Shown here in pieces: positions 18,584 to 27,220 of a DNA stretch of 64,000 bases (positions within the stretch are counted from its first letter, which is position 1; each line of letters begins with the position of its first letter). Source of the DNA: an uncultured Clostridia bacterium. Its GTDB lineage: Bacteria; Bacillota; Clostridia; TANB77; CAG-508. A program made the translations under genes and the position numbers. The stretch lies in assembly GCA_934177485.1 (NCBI GenBank), contig CAKPPF010000004.1, forward strand, positions 1 to 64,000. Direction: 5' to 3'. A model generated the notes under the pieces. That model did no database searches. It worked only from the letters and a program-made list of their open reading frames with translations, and had not been told where the DNA came from.

Positions 18584-18633
18584 TTTACCCAATAACATCA
18601 CCCCCATTTAATATTTTTACGGTATTTATTAAA

Positions 18634-18897
18634 CTATTTATCATTTATAATTACATCCTTTAAATTATTATATATCTGCTCTGAGATTTCTTTTTCTAGA
18701 ACCTTTTCTAGTCTCTTACTTTTTACGACTTTTTCCAAGCATTCAACACTATTACAAATATATGCTCCTCTTCCTTCTTGTTTTCCTGTTTTATCTAAAG
18801 AAATGATGCCTTCTTTATTTTTTACTATTCTTATTAACTCTTTTTTAGGCTTTTTTTCATTACATCCCATACATGTTCTTAATGGTATTTTTTTCAA
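18634..18897 (-). CDS. rnpM: RNase P modulator RnpM (YlxR family)
   Basis: The 87-residue protein has the YlxR signature RTCMGCNEKKPKKEL near the N-terminus, then GRGAYIC and a basic C-terminus. YlxR/RnpM proteins bind RNA and, in Bacillus, modulate RNase P. It has the standard place between nusA and infB. The L7Ae-like YlxQ gene that often follows in Firmicutes is missing here: infB starts about 26-50 nt downstream. Confidence 0.93.
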   Translation of the reverse strand: MKKIPLRTCMGCNEKKPKKELIRIVKNKEGIISLDKTGKQEGRGAYICNSVECLEKVVKSKRLEKVLEKEISEQIYNNLKDVIINDK

Positions 18898-18937
18898 GAT
18901 TGTTCCTCCTATTATATTTGTTTTTGTGCTTTATTAA

Positions 18938-20050
18938 TTATTCTTCTTCGCTTTTTTCTTCACTTTGTTCTTGTTCATTTTGCATTGATGCAATCATTTC
19001 CCTAAATTGGCTTTCAGATTTTATATCAATTTTCCAATTTGTAAGTTTTGCAGCTAATCTTGCATTCTGTCCAGATTTTCCTATAGCTAAAGATAATTGG
19101 TCGTCTGGTACAATTACTTGTGCAAACTTTTCATCTTCTTTTATATCTACTGCCATTACTTGAGCTGGAAGTAATGCTGATGATATAAATATTGATGGGT
19201 CCTCATTCCATTCTATTACATCAATCTTTTCACCGTTTAATTCATTTATTATATTTTGAATTCTTATTCCTTTTTGACCTACACAAGATCCAACTGGGTC
19301 TATATCTGGGTTAGTAGAATAAACAGCAACCTTACATCTACTTCCTGGATCTCTAGAAACACTCTTTATTTCTATAAGTCCTTCATATATTTCTGGTATT
19401 TCAAATTCAAACAATTTTCTAACAAAGTCTCCACATGCACGAGATACTATAACTTGTGGTGCACCTTTTTGCCCTCTTACAACATTAGAGACATATCCTC
19501 TTATTTTGCTATTTACCTTATATTTTTCTGTAGGTATTTGTTCTTTTAATGGTATTATTCCTTCAAGTTTTCCTAAATCCAACACAACAATTCCAGAGTC
19601 TGCTTTTTGTATAATTCCTGTAACAATTTCGCCTTTTCTATCATTGAATTCATTATATAAAACATCTCTTTCAACTTCTCTTAATTTTTGTATTATTACT
19701 TGCTTTGCAGTTTGAGCTGCTATTCTCCCAAAGTTTTTTGGTGCTAGTTCAATATCTATTGTTTCACCAAGTTTTACTTTTTTGTCTATATTTTTAGCTT
19801 CGTCTAAAGATATCTGTAAATTGCCATCTTCTACTGCTTCTACAACTTCTTTACAAGAATATATATGTGTTGCTCCAGTTATTTTATCTATAACTACTTT
19901 AACATTTTCAGCTGAATCAAAGTTTCTTTTATAGGCTGTAACCAAAGCTGTCTCAATTGCTTCAATTACATATTCTTTTTTTATTCCTTTCTCTTTTTCT
20001 AATTCATCTAGTGCTATTATTAGTTCTTTATTGTCTATTAATTCTTTCAT
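18938..20050 (-). CDS. nusA: Transcription termination/antitermination protein NusA
   Basis: NusA binds RNA polymerase and nascent RNA to control pausing and termination. In the 370-residue protein the N-terminal polymerase-binding domain is followed by S1 (GEIVTGIIQKADSGIVVLDLG) and two KH domains (DPVGSCVGQKGIRIQNI, LAIGKSGQNARLAAKLTNWKIDI). An acidic tail ends the protein, without the extra C-terminal repeats of proteobacteria, as is usual for Firmicutes. AAGGAGG precedes the ATG. Confidence 0.96.
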   Translation of the reverse strand: MKELIDNKELIIALDELEKEKGIKKEYVIEAIETALVTAYKRNFDSAENVKVVIDKITGATHIYSCKEVVEAVEDGNLQISLDEAKNIDKKVKLGETIDIELAPKNFGRIAAQTAKQVIIQKLREVERDVLYNEFNDRKGEIVTGIIQKADSGIVVLDLGKLEGIIPLKEQIPTEKYKVNSKIRGYVSNVVRGQKGAPQVIVSRACGDFVRKLFEFEIPEIYEGLIEIKSVSRDPGSRCKVAVYSTNPDIDPVGSCVGQKGIRIQNIINELNGEKIDVIEWNEDPSIFISSALLPAQVMAVDIKEDEKFAQVIVPDDQLSLAIGKSGQNARLAAKLTNWKIDIKSESQFREMIASMQNEQEQSEEKSEEE

Positions 20051-20098
20051 TTTTCCGTTTTCCTCCTTTATATACTTTTGAGTTTTACTTACTCTTTT

Positions 20099-20554
20099 TT
20101 ACCATTCATATATAGTCTTAATAACAGATATATTTTTTCGTTCAACTTTAATTATATCTTCATTAATTTTGATTGCTATAAAATCATTGTCAAAATTTTC
20201 TAAAGTTCCTTCTATTGATTTTCGCTTATCAATAGGTTTAAACAGTCTTAATTTAACTAGTTTTCCTATGTTATCTTTTAGGTGTTTATCTTTTCTAAGG
20301 ATTCTTTCTATTCCTGGTGAAGACACCTCAAGAAAATACTGTTCTTTAATATAATCGACTTCATCTAATAATGGATTAATTTCATTGCTAACTTTTTCAC
20401 AGTCATTTAAATCAATTCCATTTGGCTTGTCAATAAAAACTTTAAGAAAATAGTCTTTTCCTTCTTTAGCATATTGAACGTCATATAGTTCATAACCCAA
20501 ACCATTAACTTTGTCTGTTAATAGCTTTTCAACTTTTTCTTCTATGTTTGCCAA
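20099..20554 (-). CDS. rimP: Ribosome maturation factor RimP
   Basis: RimP assists 30S assembly. The 151-residue protein shows the N-terminal alpha/beta domain (LGYELYDVQYAKEG, LKVFIDKPNGIDLNDCE), the conserved LEVSSPGIERIL motif and a C-terminal SH3-like barrel. The start is a TTG with a strong GGAGG site five to six bases before it. It opens the nusA-infB operon. Confidence 0.95.
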   Translation of the reverse strand: MANIEEKVEKLLTDKVNGLGYELYDVQYAKEGKDYFLKVFIDKPNGIDLNDCEKVSNEINPLLDEVDYIKEQYFLEVSSPGIERILRKDKHLKDNIGKLVKLRLFKPIDKRKSIEGTLENFDNDFIAIKINEDIIKVERKNISVIKTIYEW

Positions 20555-20577
20555 AATATACCTCCTATATACGTATT

Positions 20578-20603
20578 AAAGAGTGGGATTTGTTCCCACT
20601 CTT
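20578..20603 (-). promoter_or_regulatory. Hairpin in the rimP operon leader
   Basis: The arms AAGAGTGGGA and TCCCACTCTT with a short loop lie about 25 nt upstream of rimP. On the minus strand only a short T stretch follows, so it is a possible attenuator or a stabilising 5' hairpin of the rimP-nusA-infB mRNA. Confidence 0.45.
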
Positions 20604-20674
20604 CTGTTTATTTTTTATGCTATTAAATTATATACTTTTAGAAATTAATTTGTCAAGTATTTTACTTAAATTTA

Positions 20675-20703
20675 TTGAAAAATAAGCATTTTTATGTTAT
20701 ACT
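20675..20703 (+). promoter_or_regulatory. Sigma-A promoter TTGAAA-N17-TATACT
   Basis: It drives the PIN-like gene at 20759. The leader contains a small ACACgttttGTGT hairpin. Confidence 0.65.
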
Positions 20704-20758
20704 TATGTTAACACGTTTTGTGTTAGGCTGGAAAATATTTTTACAAAGGAGAATCTAA

Positions 20759-21481
20759 ATGAGAAAATACTTAATTGATGCCTCTATTGTTTGTGGATCA
20801 TTATCTGATTTTCGCGACCGGTTTTGTTTTTCAGATAGTATTTTAATTATGTCTGATAAAACACTTTTTGAACTTGAAAAAGTTAAAAAGAAAGATTTAG
20901 AAGAGTGTGATAATGTCTCTAGAATTTTTGTACGTTTTCTTATTGACTATTTTGCTAGAAATGTCAATTTGACTGAAGTTTTCACTCTTGAGACAAGAGC
21001 AAACCAAAATCACATAGATTATGATTTAGTGGATTATGCACGAATGCAAAATTGGTCAGTAATAACTGCCGATAAAGGTATGGCACTTTATGCCAGAATG
21101 AAGCATGTCGAGTATGTGTTAATTGAACCGCGTTATTTCAAAGAGTTTAAGTTATATAATAACAAACAAGGTAAAGTACTTGTTAATGTATACGATTTGA
21201 ATTCCGATGACACAGTATTTGTAAGTGTAAACTCTACCCATTTTAAGAGTCCTAATTTTGATGGAAATATCCAAGTAGACGAAGGTAATCATGTTTTTCA
21301 TATGCATTCTTCAAAATTATACGGAATTTGTGAAGTTGATGAATATATATTCACCCATAACAATTTCGAGCTTTTTAAGACAGTTGGTTTCAATACTAAA
21401 TCTGAGATTTTTGAGAATAGCGAAGAAGATTATGAAAGGATCTTCAATAAATGGGAAAAAAATAAATCCTATTCAAATTAA
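20759..21481 (+). CDS. PIN-like domain protein
   Basis: The 240-residue protein begins with a strand ending in an acidic residue (KYLIDAS, Asp7). A conserved acidic helix follows (LFELEKVKKKDLEE), then VITADKGMALYARM, the layout of PIN-type ribonucleases. The C-terminal 100 residues are not recognised. It could be an RNase or a toxin-like nuclease without an antitoxin. It stands alone with its own promoter, a GGAG site and a compact GC-rich terminator. It uses CGC, CGG, CGT and CGA arginine codons, whereas neighbours mostly use AGA, which suggests acquisition. Confidence 0.6.
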   Translation: MRKYLIDASIVCGSLSDFRDRFCFSDSILIMSDKTLFELEKVKKKDLEECDNVSRIFVRFLIDYFARNVNLTEVFTLETRANQNHIDYDLVDYARMQNWSVITADKGMALYARMKHVEYVLIEPRYFKEFKLYNNKQGKVLVNVYDLNSDDTVFVSVNSTHFKSPNFDGNIQVDEGNHVFHMHSSKLYGICEVDEYIFTHNNFELFKTVGFNTKSEIFENSEEDYERIFNKWEKNKSYSN

Positions 21482-21521
21482 TCACTTTTAAAATCAAAAC
21501 TTCATCTTAACTTCCAGCCGA

Positions 21522-21550
21522 ACGAGTCTGTTTATGCAGACTCGTTTTTC
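21522..21550 (+). terminator. Intrinsic terminator of the PIN-like gene
   Basis: The arms CGAGTCTG and CAGACTCG around TTTATG are followed by TTTTT. Confidence 0.92.
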
Positions 21551-21570
21551 ATTTTTATATAATCAATTGT

Positions 21571-22215
21571 TTACAAAATATCCTTGTATGATGTTACTGG
21601 TATTGCACCTTCTTTTATTAAAAAATTAGTACCATCACTTGTTTTAGAATAAATACTTCCTGGTATTACAAATACATCTTTTCCTTGTTCTAAAGCAAAA
21701 TCAACCGTGATATTAGTTCCGCTTTTTTCTTTTGCTTCTATTACTAGTACGCCGTCTGATAATCCACTAATTATTCTATTTCTTGTAGGAAAGTGTTGCT
21801 TTTGTGGTTTTGTGCCTAAAGGATATTCACTAATAATTAGTCCATCATTTTCTATTATTTTATTAAATAAATAGGTGTTTTCTTTAGGATAAATAACATT
21901 CAAACCAGATCCTAGAACAGCAATTGTTTTTCCATTTGCAGCTAAACAAGAAGTGTGAGCTATGCTATCAATGCCTTTGGCAAATCCACTTACGACACAT
22001 ATATCTTCCTTAGCCAAGCTATATGCAAATTCTCTTGTTGCTCTTTCTCCATACTTACTAAATCTCCTAGAACCAATTATTGCAATATTTTTATCATAAT
22101 TTAATAAACTCATATTTCCTAAGCAAAATATGCTTTTAGGTGGGTTAATAATATGCCTCAACCTTTCTGGGTAATACTTACTTTTCATATTAACCTCAAT
22201 AACATTATACTTCAT
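21571..22215 (-). CDS. dprA: DprA/Smf DNA-processing protein, short form
   Basis: DprA loads RecA onto incoming single-stranded DNA during transformation. The Rossmann-like core is complete: IAIIGSRRFSKYGERAT, VVSGFAKGIDSIAH, IAVLGSGLNVIYP, then FPTRNRIISGLSD and KSGTNITVDFALEQG. The frame is open upstream to 22389, but those codons come from a palindromic repeat. ATG 22215 has GGAGA in place and gives 214 residues. The usual N-terminal SAM-like domain and C-terminal winged helix are both absent. Confidence 0.9.
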   Translation of the reverse strand: MKYNVIEVNMKSKYYPERLRHIINPPKSIFCLGNMSLLNYDKNIAIIGSRRFSKYGERATREFAYSLAKEDICVVSGFAKGIDSIAHTSCLAANGKTIAVLGSGLNVIYPKENTYLFNKIIENDGLIISEYPLGTKPQKQHFPTRNRIISGLSDGVLVIEAKEKSGTNITVDFALEQGKDVFVIPGSIYSKTSDGTNFLIKEGAIPVTSYKDIL

Positions 22216-22254
22216 ATTTTTTCTCCTTTTCCTTAATATTTCTCTAAAATGTTC

Positions 22255-22389
22255 TAAGAAAAGTGGCTTCGCCACACTTTTCTTCTCGCCGATTTGAGTT
22301 TCCGAATGAAATAAGGAAACCTCAAAGGCAATAGCGATTATAGCATTTTTTGTTGAATATAAAAATCTTTGATTTTTTCTATTCAACAA
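22255..22389 (+). repeat. Modular palindromic repeat, type B (copy 2)
   Basis: The 5' hairpin is AAGTGGCttcGCCACACTT. The core hairpin (22288-22329) has GCC/GGC, TTTGAG/CTCAAA and TTTCC/GGAAA stems. The terminal palindrome is TTGTTGAATA.../...TATTCAACAA. It is nearly identical to 41415-41551. It lies directly upstream of dprA and creates a false N-terminal extension of that reading frame. Confidence 0.85.
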
Positions 22390-22418
22390 AAAGGGAGCGT
22401 GTGTTTACGCTCCCTTTT
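22389..22418 (-). terminator. Intrinsic terminator of folD
   Basis: The arms AAAGGGAGCGT and ACGCTCCCTTT with a T-run on the minus strand lie 20 bases past the folD stop. Confidence 0.88.
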
Positions 22419-22439
22419 AATTTCCCCTTTATTTAGTTT

Positions 22440-23282
22440 TTATTGTTGTTTTGCTGCTTTTACAACATTGTACATTAGCATTGCTATTGTCATTGGTCCA
22501 ACTCCTCCTGGAACTGGAGTTATATAACTTGCCTTTTCTTTTATGTTTTCAAAATCTGTGTCTCCTACTAACTTACCATCATCCATTCTGTTAATCCCTA
22601 CATCTATTACTGTTGCTCCTTCTTTTACCATATCTTCTGTTACAAATTTAGGTTTTCCTATTGCAGCAACTAATATGTCTGCTTTGCTTGTTATTTCTTT
22701 TAAGTTTTTAGTTTTTGAATGGCATACAGTTACAGTTGCATTTTTATTTAGTAAACATTTTGCAAGCGGTTTTCCAACTATGTTGCTTCTTCCAATTACC
22801 ACCGCATTAGCTCCTTCTATAGGTATATTATATGTTTCTAGCATTTTTATAATTCCAAATGGTGTACATGATACAAAACAATCTTGATTTAAGCTTAGTT
22901 TTCCAATATTTATTGGATTGAAACCATCTACATCCTTTTTAGGAGATATTTTTCTAAATGCCTCATTTGCATCTAGTCCAACTGGAAGTGGACTTTGTAC
23001 TAATATTCCATGAATTGTTTCGTCATTATTTAGTTTTTCTATTAGTTCCAATAATTCATCCATTTTAGTATTTGCTGGTAGTAAATATTCCTCATAGTCA
23101 ATTCCAATTTCCTGACATGCTTTGCTTTTGTTTTTTACATATATTTTTGAAGCTTTATCGTCTCCTACCATTACTACGGCAAGTTTTGGATTTATATCTG
23201 CTTTTTTTAGTTCAACAACTTCTTCTTTTAATTTTAATCTTATGTTTTTTGCTAATTCTTTTCCATCTATAATTTTCGACAT
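22440..23282 (-). CDS. folD: Bifunctional methylenetetrahydrofolate dehydrogenase / cyclohydrolase
   Basis: FolD oxidises methylene-tetrahydrofolate to methenyl- and then formyl-tetrahydrofolate, feeding purine synthesis and initiator tRNA formylation. The 280-residue protein shows YVKNKSKACQEIGI with the catalytic lysine region, GILVQSPLP, KDVDGFNPINIGKL, VVIGRSNIVGKPLA (NAD(P) site) and the C-terminal TPVPGGVGPMTIAML. It is monocistronic, ending at its own terminator. Confidence 0.97.
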   Translation of the reverse strand: MSKIIDGKELAKNIRLKLKEEVVELKKADINPKLAVVMVGDDKASKIYVKNKSKACQEIGIDYEEYLLPANTKMDELLELIEKLNNDETIHGILVQSPLPVGLDANEAFRKISPKKDVDGFNPINIGKLSLNQDCFVSCTPFGIIKMLETYNIPIEGANAVVIGRSNIVGKPLAKCLLNKNATVTVCHSKTKNLKEITSKADILVAAIGKPKFVTEDMVKEGATVIDVGINRMDDGKLVGDTDFENIKEKASYITPVPGGVGPMTIAMLMYNVVKAAKQQ

Positions 23283-23360
23283 AATTCTCTCCCATTTCTA
23301 TTTCAAATATATTCTATATAATATTTAATTTATTTTCAATAGTTTTTATATAAATTTAAT

Positions 23361-23392
23361 AGAAAAAGAAAAGTAAATTCAATTACTTTTCT
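23361..23392 (-). terminator. Intrinsic terminator of the acyltransferase-like gene
   Basis: The arms AGAAAAGTAA and TTACTTTTCT are followed by TTTTTCT on the minus strand. It begins at the stop codon of the gene at 23394. Confidence 0.8.
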
Positions 23393-23393
23393 C

Positions 23394-24245
23394 TTACTTG
23401 CAATCTTCAACTTTTTTTATTTTTTCTTCCAATAACTCTGGTTTCTTTAAATACCTATTAAACATTTTTACAGAACTTGCAAAGTAGTATCCATCGCATA
23501 TTCTTTCATCACACACAAAGGCTAATGAAATACATTTTTCTTCTTTGAATGTATCATCATCATACAAGAAACTTTTTTTCTTTTTTCCCATTGCTAAAAA
23601 AAGTCCTGTAGTTCCAAAATCATATAAATGATGGTAAATTGCATCTATTCCTAAAGATGCCACATTAGTTAAAAATGCACTAGTATGAAATGGACTAGCT
23701 TTTAAAATAAATTTAGGTAGCATTCCATGTTTGTCCAAAAACATTATAACACTAATGGCAAATTTTAATAAAAAGTTAGGAACTAAAGAAAGTGCTGTTG
23801 CAACAATATCAGTATCATTTTCCTTAGATATTTCTTTATTTTCGCTAATTACGCTACCAAGTTTTTCTTTTATTTCAAATATATTTTCTTCTCCACAAAA
23901 TGGTAATTTTATTGTGGTTTCTATTCCATCATCAGATAAGTTCTTCTTTATTGCAAGAGATATGTAAATTTCTTTTCTTGCATATGTTCTGCCATTCATA
24001 ACAAACCTATTAAGTCTTGGTCTTTGTGCAATAAGTCTTACAAGTGCTGAATATATAATATCCATATATGTAATTTTTATATTCTCTTCAGCTTTCCTAT
24101 TTATATAATTATCCATTTCTTTTATTGGCATATCATAATTATAATAAACTTGTGAATCGCTTCTTGTCCTCATGACCTGAGGAATAATCTTAAAAAAAGG
24201 TGGAATATTTTTTACCTTTCTTCCATCCGTTCTGTATCCAAACAT
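23394..24245 (-). CDS. CoA-dependent acyltransferase-like protein (2-oxo acid dehydrogenase E2 fold)
   Basis: The 283 residues resemble the catalytic domain shared by chloramphenicol acetyltransferase and dihydrolipoyl acyltransferases. Support is an N-terminal YNYDMPIKEMDNYI strand/helix, a central helical region, and the C-terminal ISLAFVCDERICDGYYFA. In active enzymes that last motif is HRxxDG; here the histidine position is Asp, so the classical general base is missing and the protein may be catalytically altered. There is no lipoyl domain and no E1/E3 gene nearby. The second ATG (24245) fits the GGAGG spacing better than the first. Confidence 0.7.
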   Translation of the reverse strand: MFGYRTDGRKVKNIPPFFKIIPQVMRTRSDSQVYYNYDMPIKEMDNYINRKAEENIKITYMDIIYSALVRLIAQRPRLNRFVMNGRTYARKEIYISLAIKKNLSDDGIETTIKLPFCGEENIFEIKEKLGSVISENKEISKENDTDIVATALSLVPNFLLKFAISVIMFLDKHGMLPKFILKASPFHTSAFLTNVASLGIDAIYHHLYDFGTTGLFLAMGKKKKSFLYDDDTFKEEKCISLAFVCDERICDGYYFASSVKMFNRYLKKPELLEEKIKKVEDCK

Positions 24246-24329
24246 AAACATCCTCCAATTATTTAATATAAATATTATACACCTTCATAAGACAAATTTC
24301 AACAAAAATATTTTGTTTTATCCTTATAG

Positions 24330-25091
24330 TTAAATTCTTTGTAAGAGTTTTTTAAATAAGTCAACATTTTTTGACTTTTTGCCTGAGCAATAATACTCAA
24401 TTTTAAGCTCATTATTGCCTAATAATTTTTCTGTTGTTAATACATCTTTTAGTCTATTAGCAACACCTTGACTACCATCTATTATATTTACACTATCAGG
24501 TATTACATTTCTTATTTCTTCTTTAAAGAATGGAAAATGTGTACATCCAAGTACAAGTTCTGAATATTTTTCCAGGTCGAAATCTTTTAATTGACTAATT
24601 AGATATTCTGTAACTTTATTTGAATCGAATTCTCCAGCCTCTGCAAATTCCACAAGTTTTGGCATTGCAATTAAATCTACATTGCTTTCTGCATTAAGCC
24701 CATTTACTAAGTTATGAAGTTTTTCTTCTCTAATTGTAATTGGAGTAGCCATAACTAATACTTTTTTATTACATCTATTTTCAATAGCAGGTTTAACAGC
24801 TGGTTCTATTCCTATTATTGGTAATGAATATTCATTTCTTAGATCTTTTATTGCTATACTAGTTGCTGTGTTACATGCTATTACAATTACTTTTACATTA
24901 TTTTTTATTAAAAACTCTACTGCTTCTTTTACATATTTTTTTACATCTTCTTTAGGTTTTGTTCCATATGGCACGTTGTCTGTATCAGCATAGTATATGT
25001 ATTTTTCATTAGGTAATACTTTTATTATTTTTTTTAATACTGTAAGTCCACCTATTCCAGAATCAAATACTCCTATTGGTTTATTGTTCAT
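24330..25091 (-). CDS. murI: Glutamate racemase
   Basis: MurI makes D-glutamate for peptidoglycan. The 253-residue protein shows IGVFDSGIGGLTVLK, YADTDNVPYGTK, the first catalytic cysteine in VIACNTATS and the second in LGCTHFPF. Both cysteines and the surrounding acid residues are intact. GGAGA precedes the ATG. It stands alone between the acyltransferase-like gene and an amidase gene. Confidence 0.96.
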   Translation of the reverse strand: MNNKPIGVFDSGIGGLTVLKKIIKVLPNEKYIYYADTDNVPYGTKPKEDVKKYVKEAVEFLIKNNVKVIVIACNTATSIAIKDLRNEYSLPIIGIEPAVKPAIENRCNKKVLVMATPITIREEKLHNLVNGLNAESNVDLIAMPKLVEFAEAGEFDSNKVTEYLISQLKDFDLEKYSELVLGCTHFPFFKEEIRNVIPDSVNIIDGSQGVANRLKDVLTTEKLLGNNELKIEYYCSGKKSKNVDLFKKLLQRI

Positions 25092-25156
25092 AAATATCTC
25101 CTATATTTTAATACTTTTTATATTTTATATATATCAATTCTGTTTGTCAATGTTAT

Positions 25157-25657
25157 TTACCATATTCCAATGTCTATTATGTGTAAAAATCTAATACTTT
25201 CAAAATTATATTCTGCCACACTTTTGTGATAAGCATCTTCAGTGTGAGTAGCAACAAAGACTTTTTTTAGTTCATTTCCATTTTTAGCTACAACAATTAA
25301 GCTATGAGAAAATCTTTCCATAGTATTAAATTTTAGTTGAATTAAATCTCCTATTTGTAAATCTCCTATTTCTTTTATTTCTCTAGCTCTGGGGCCAACT
25401 CCTTTATTGTTTATTAAAAAATCATGTAAAAACTCTACTCCAGACCATGATGGTGCTCTATTATTTAAATTGTTGTAGTACCACCCAATATATTTTTTGT
25501 AATTCATAATTTTACTTCCAGCATAAATACATTGTGATGCAAACGAAGTACAATCTCCACCAAGTTCATTAAAATTATAATATCGTGGATTTCTTCTATA
25601 TGCCCATTTTTCTGCATATTCTACTGCTTCGTTTCTGTTATATTCTCTCGTTTTCAA
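25157..25657 (-). CDS. Amidase-domain (Amidase_6-like) protein
   Basis: The 166-residue protein matches the small Firmicute putative amidase domain. It shows YNRNEAVEYAEKWAYRRNPRYYNF, then GGDCTSFASQCIYAG with the likely catalytic Cys, a later SHSLIVV with His, and THTEDAY. No signal peptide is visible. The start is a TTG (25655-25657). The ribosome-binding GGTGAT lies in the 3' arm of the terminator of the preceding gene, which may limit translation of any transcript reading through. The substrate is unknown, possibly cell-wall peptide. Confidence 0.8.
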   Translation of the reverse strand: MKTREYNRNEAVEYAEKWAYRRNPRYYNFNELGGDCTSFASQCIYAGSKIMNYKKYIGWYYNNLNNRAPSWSGVEFLHDFLINNKGVGPRAREIKEIGDLQIGDLIQLKFNTMERFSHSLIVVAKNGNELKKVFVATHTEDAYHKSVAEYNFESIRFLHIIDIGIW

Positions 25658-25658
25658 A

Positions 25659-25699
25659 AAAGATCACCCAATTTAATTATATTTAGGTGATCTTTTTAT
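25659..25699 (-). terminator. Intrinsic terminator of dagK, containing the next gene's ribosome site
   Basis: The arms AAAGATCACC and GGTGATCTTT run directly into TTTTT on the minus strand. The 3' arm holds GGTGAT, about eight bases from the TTG start of the amidase gene. Confidence 0.85.
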
Positions 25700-25706
25700 A
25701 ATAACA

Positions 25707-26576
25707 TTATTTATTTAATAGTTCATTAACAAAATCGTTATCATTATATACTGTAATAGCTTTAGGTATTATATCTATTACAAATTTTTTATCTGTTAAT
25801 CTTTCTCCATCTACATTAAATGTTATTTCTTTTTCGATTTCTATTTCAACATGATTTGTTCTAAACTTATGTACTTTTTTCTTACCCTCATGTTTTCCAT
25901 TTTTTAGTTTAAGCAAAAGTTTTATTATTCTAAATCTAGACATTTTATCAATAAAATAAACATCTAGCAGTCCATCTGTCAATTGTGATTTAGGTGCTAT
26001 TTTATATCCTCCACCATAATACGCTCCATTACATATGCTTATTGTAGAATACTTAGCTGAAATATTTTTTATATTAGTTTTAAATATAGCTTTGTTAAAC
26101 TTATAATTTAAAAATGTATATATTATACTCGCTGTATATAAGTGTTTTGTAGGTATTTTTGTATTTCTAAGTTTGTCTATATTATTTGCTACTTCAGCAT
26201 CAAGTCCAGCACATGCAACATTAATAAAATATGTGTTATTTATTTTTCCTAGGTCAATTATATTTTCTCCATAAGGAAGTGTTTTTATGGCTTTATAAGT
26301 ATCATTTCCTGAGCCTGATGGTATAATAGCAAGTTTATTTTTTGTTCCAATTATTCCTGGTATTGTTCTTGTTAATGTTCCATCTCCGCCGACAACATAT
26401 ATAACGTTTTCTTCATTCTTATATTCTTTTACAATATCTACTCCGCTTACTTTTTCAGTTATATATCTTATCTCATATTTTATATTTCTATTTTTACATA
26501 CTTTTTTTATGTTTGGCAAGATTTCTTTATATTTTCCTCTACCTGCAATAGCATTAATAACAAATATATACTTCAT
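25707..26576 (-). CDS. Diacylglycerol/lipid kinase (DagK/YegS family)
   Basis: The lipid kinase phosphorylates diacylglycerol or a related lipid at the membrane. The N-terminal NAIAGRGKYKEILP and the VVGGDGTLTRTI nucleotide-binding loop are followed by IPSGSGNDTYKAI. The C-terminal beta domain has GGYKIAPKSQLTDGLLDV and FNVDGE. At 289 residues it is full length. It follows plsC by seven bases, so the pair forms a small phospholipid operon (phosphatidic acid synthesis and recycling). Confidence 0.92.
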   Translation of the reverse strand: MKYIFVINAIAGRGKYKEILPNIKKVCKNRNIKYEIRYITEKVSGVDIVKEYKNEENVIYVVGGDGTLTRTIPGIIGTKNKLAIIPSGSGNDTYKAIKTLPYGENIIDLGKINNTYFINVACAGLDAEVANNIDKLRNTKIPTKHLYTASIIYTFLNYKFNKAIFKTNIKNISAKYSTISICNGAYYGGGYKIAPKSQLTDGLLDVYFIDKMSRFRIIKLLLKLKNGKHEGKKKVHKFRTNHVEIEIEKEITFNVDGERLTDKKFVIDIIPKAITVYNDNDFVNELLNK

Positions 26577-26582
26577 AACTAC

Positions 26583-27164
26583 CTACTTTCTAAGTAAATT
26601 TAATACTTCATTTTTTAAATAATCATTTGCTTCTTCTGTTTGCATATTTGTAACATCTATTGTTTTTCCAAACTCTAAAGTTAAATCTTTATTGAATATT
26701 TTATATTTTCCTCTTATTGCAAACGGCATTATAAGTGTATTAGTTTTTTGTGCCATAACTACAGTTCCATGTTTAAATCTTTGTAGTTCTTCTTTACTTC
26801 TGTTTCTGGTTCCTTCTGGAAATATTCCTATTGTTCCTCCATTTTTTAATATTTTTTCCGCTTCCATTACAGCTTTTACATTCCCTGATTTATTCTTATA
26901 TACTTTTATTACTCCTAATGCTTTAAATATTTTTCCGTGTAATCCAAAATACACTTCTTCTTTTGCCATATAATGGACATATCTATTTGTGCACATCATA
27001 ACCATAACAGGGTCAAATGCTCTTCTATGATTTCCTGCAAATATCAACGCACCATCTTTAGGGATATTTTCCTTTCCTATTATTTTAGGTCTATATAATA
27101 TCTTTAATAAAAATGTGTAAATTAATTTCAAAAAATTATATAAAAATTTATTTTCCTTTTTCAT
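26583..27164 (-). CDS. plsC: 1-acyl-sn-glycerol-3-phosphate acyltransferase (PlsC family)
   Basis: The protein acylates lysophosphatidic acid to phosphatidic acid. A hydrophobic N-terminus precedes the HX4D catalytic motif in AGNHRRAFDPV and the substrate motif FPEGTRNRS. The ATG at 27164 is chosen because a GGAG site sits seven to eight bases upstream, inside the longer open frame. At 193 residues it is typical. It is the first gene of a pair with the lipid kinase. Confidence 0.93.
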   Translation of the reverse strand: MKKENKFLYNFLKLIYTFLLKILYRPKIIGKENIPKDGALIFAGNHRRAFDPVMVMMCTNRYVHYMAKEEVYFGLHGKIFKALGVIKVYKNKSGNVKAVMEAEKILKNGGTIGIFPEGTRNRSKEELQRFKHGTVVMAQKTNTLIMPFAIRGKYKIFNKDLTLEFGKTIDVTNMQTEEANDYLKNEVLNLLRK

Positions 27165-27220
27165 ACTTTTTCTCCGCATCCTTATTATATCACAGAAACA
27201 ATGGTATTAAAATATTAATT

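Noticed and set aside
22216..22389. 58-residue N-terminal extension of dprA
   Set aside because: It is encoded by the repeat; ATG 22215 has a ribosome site and matches the family core.
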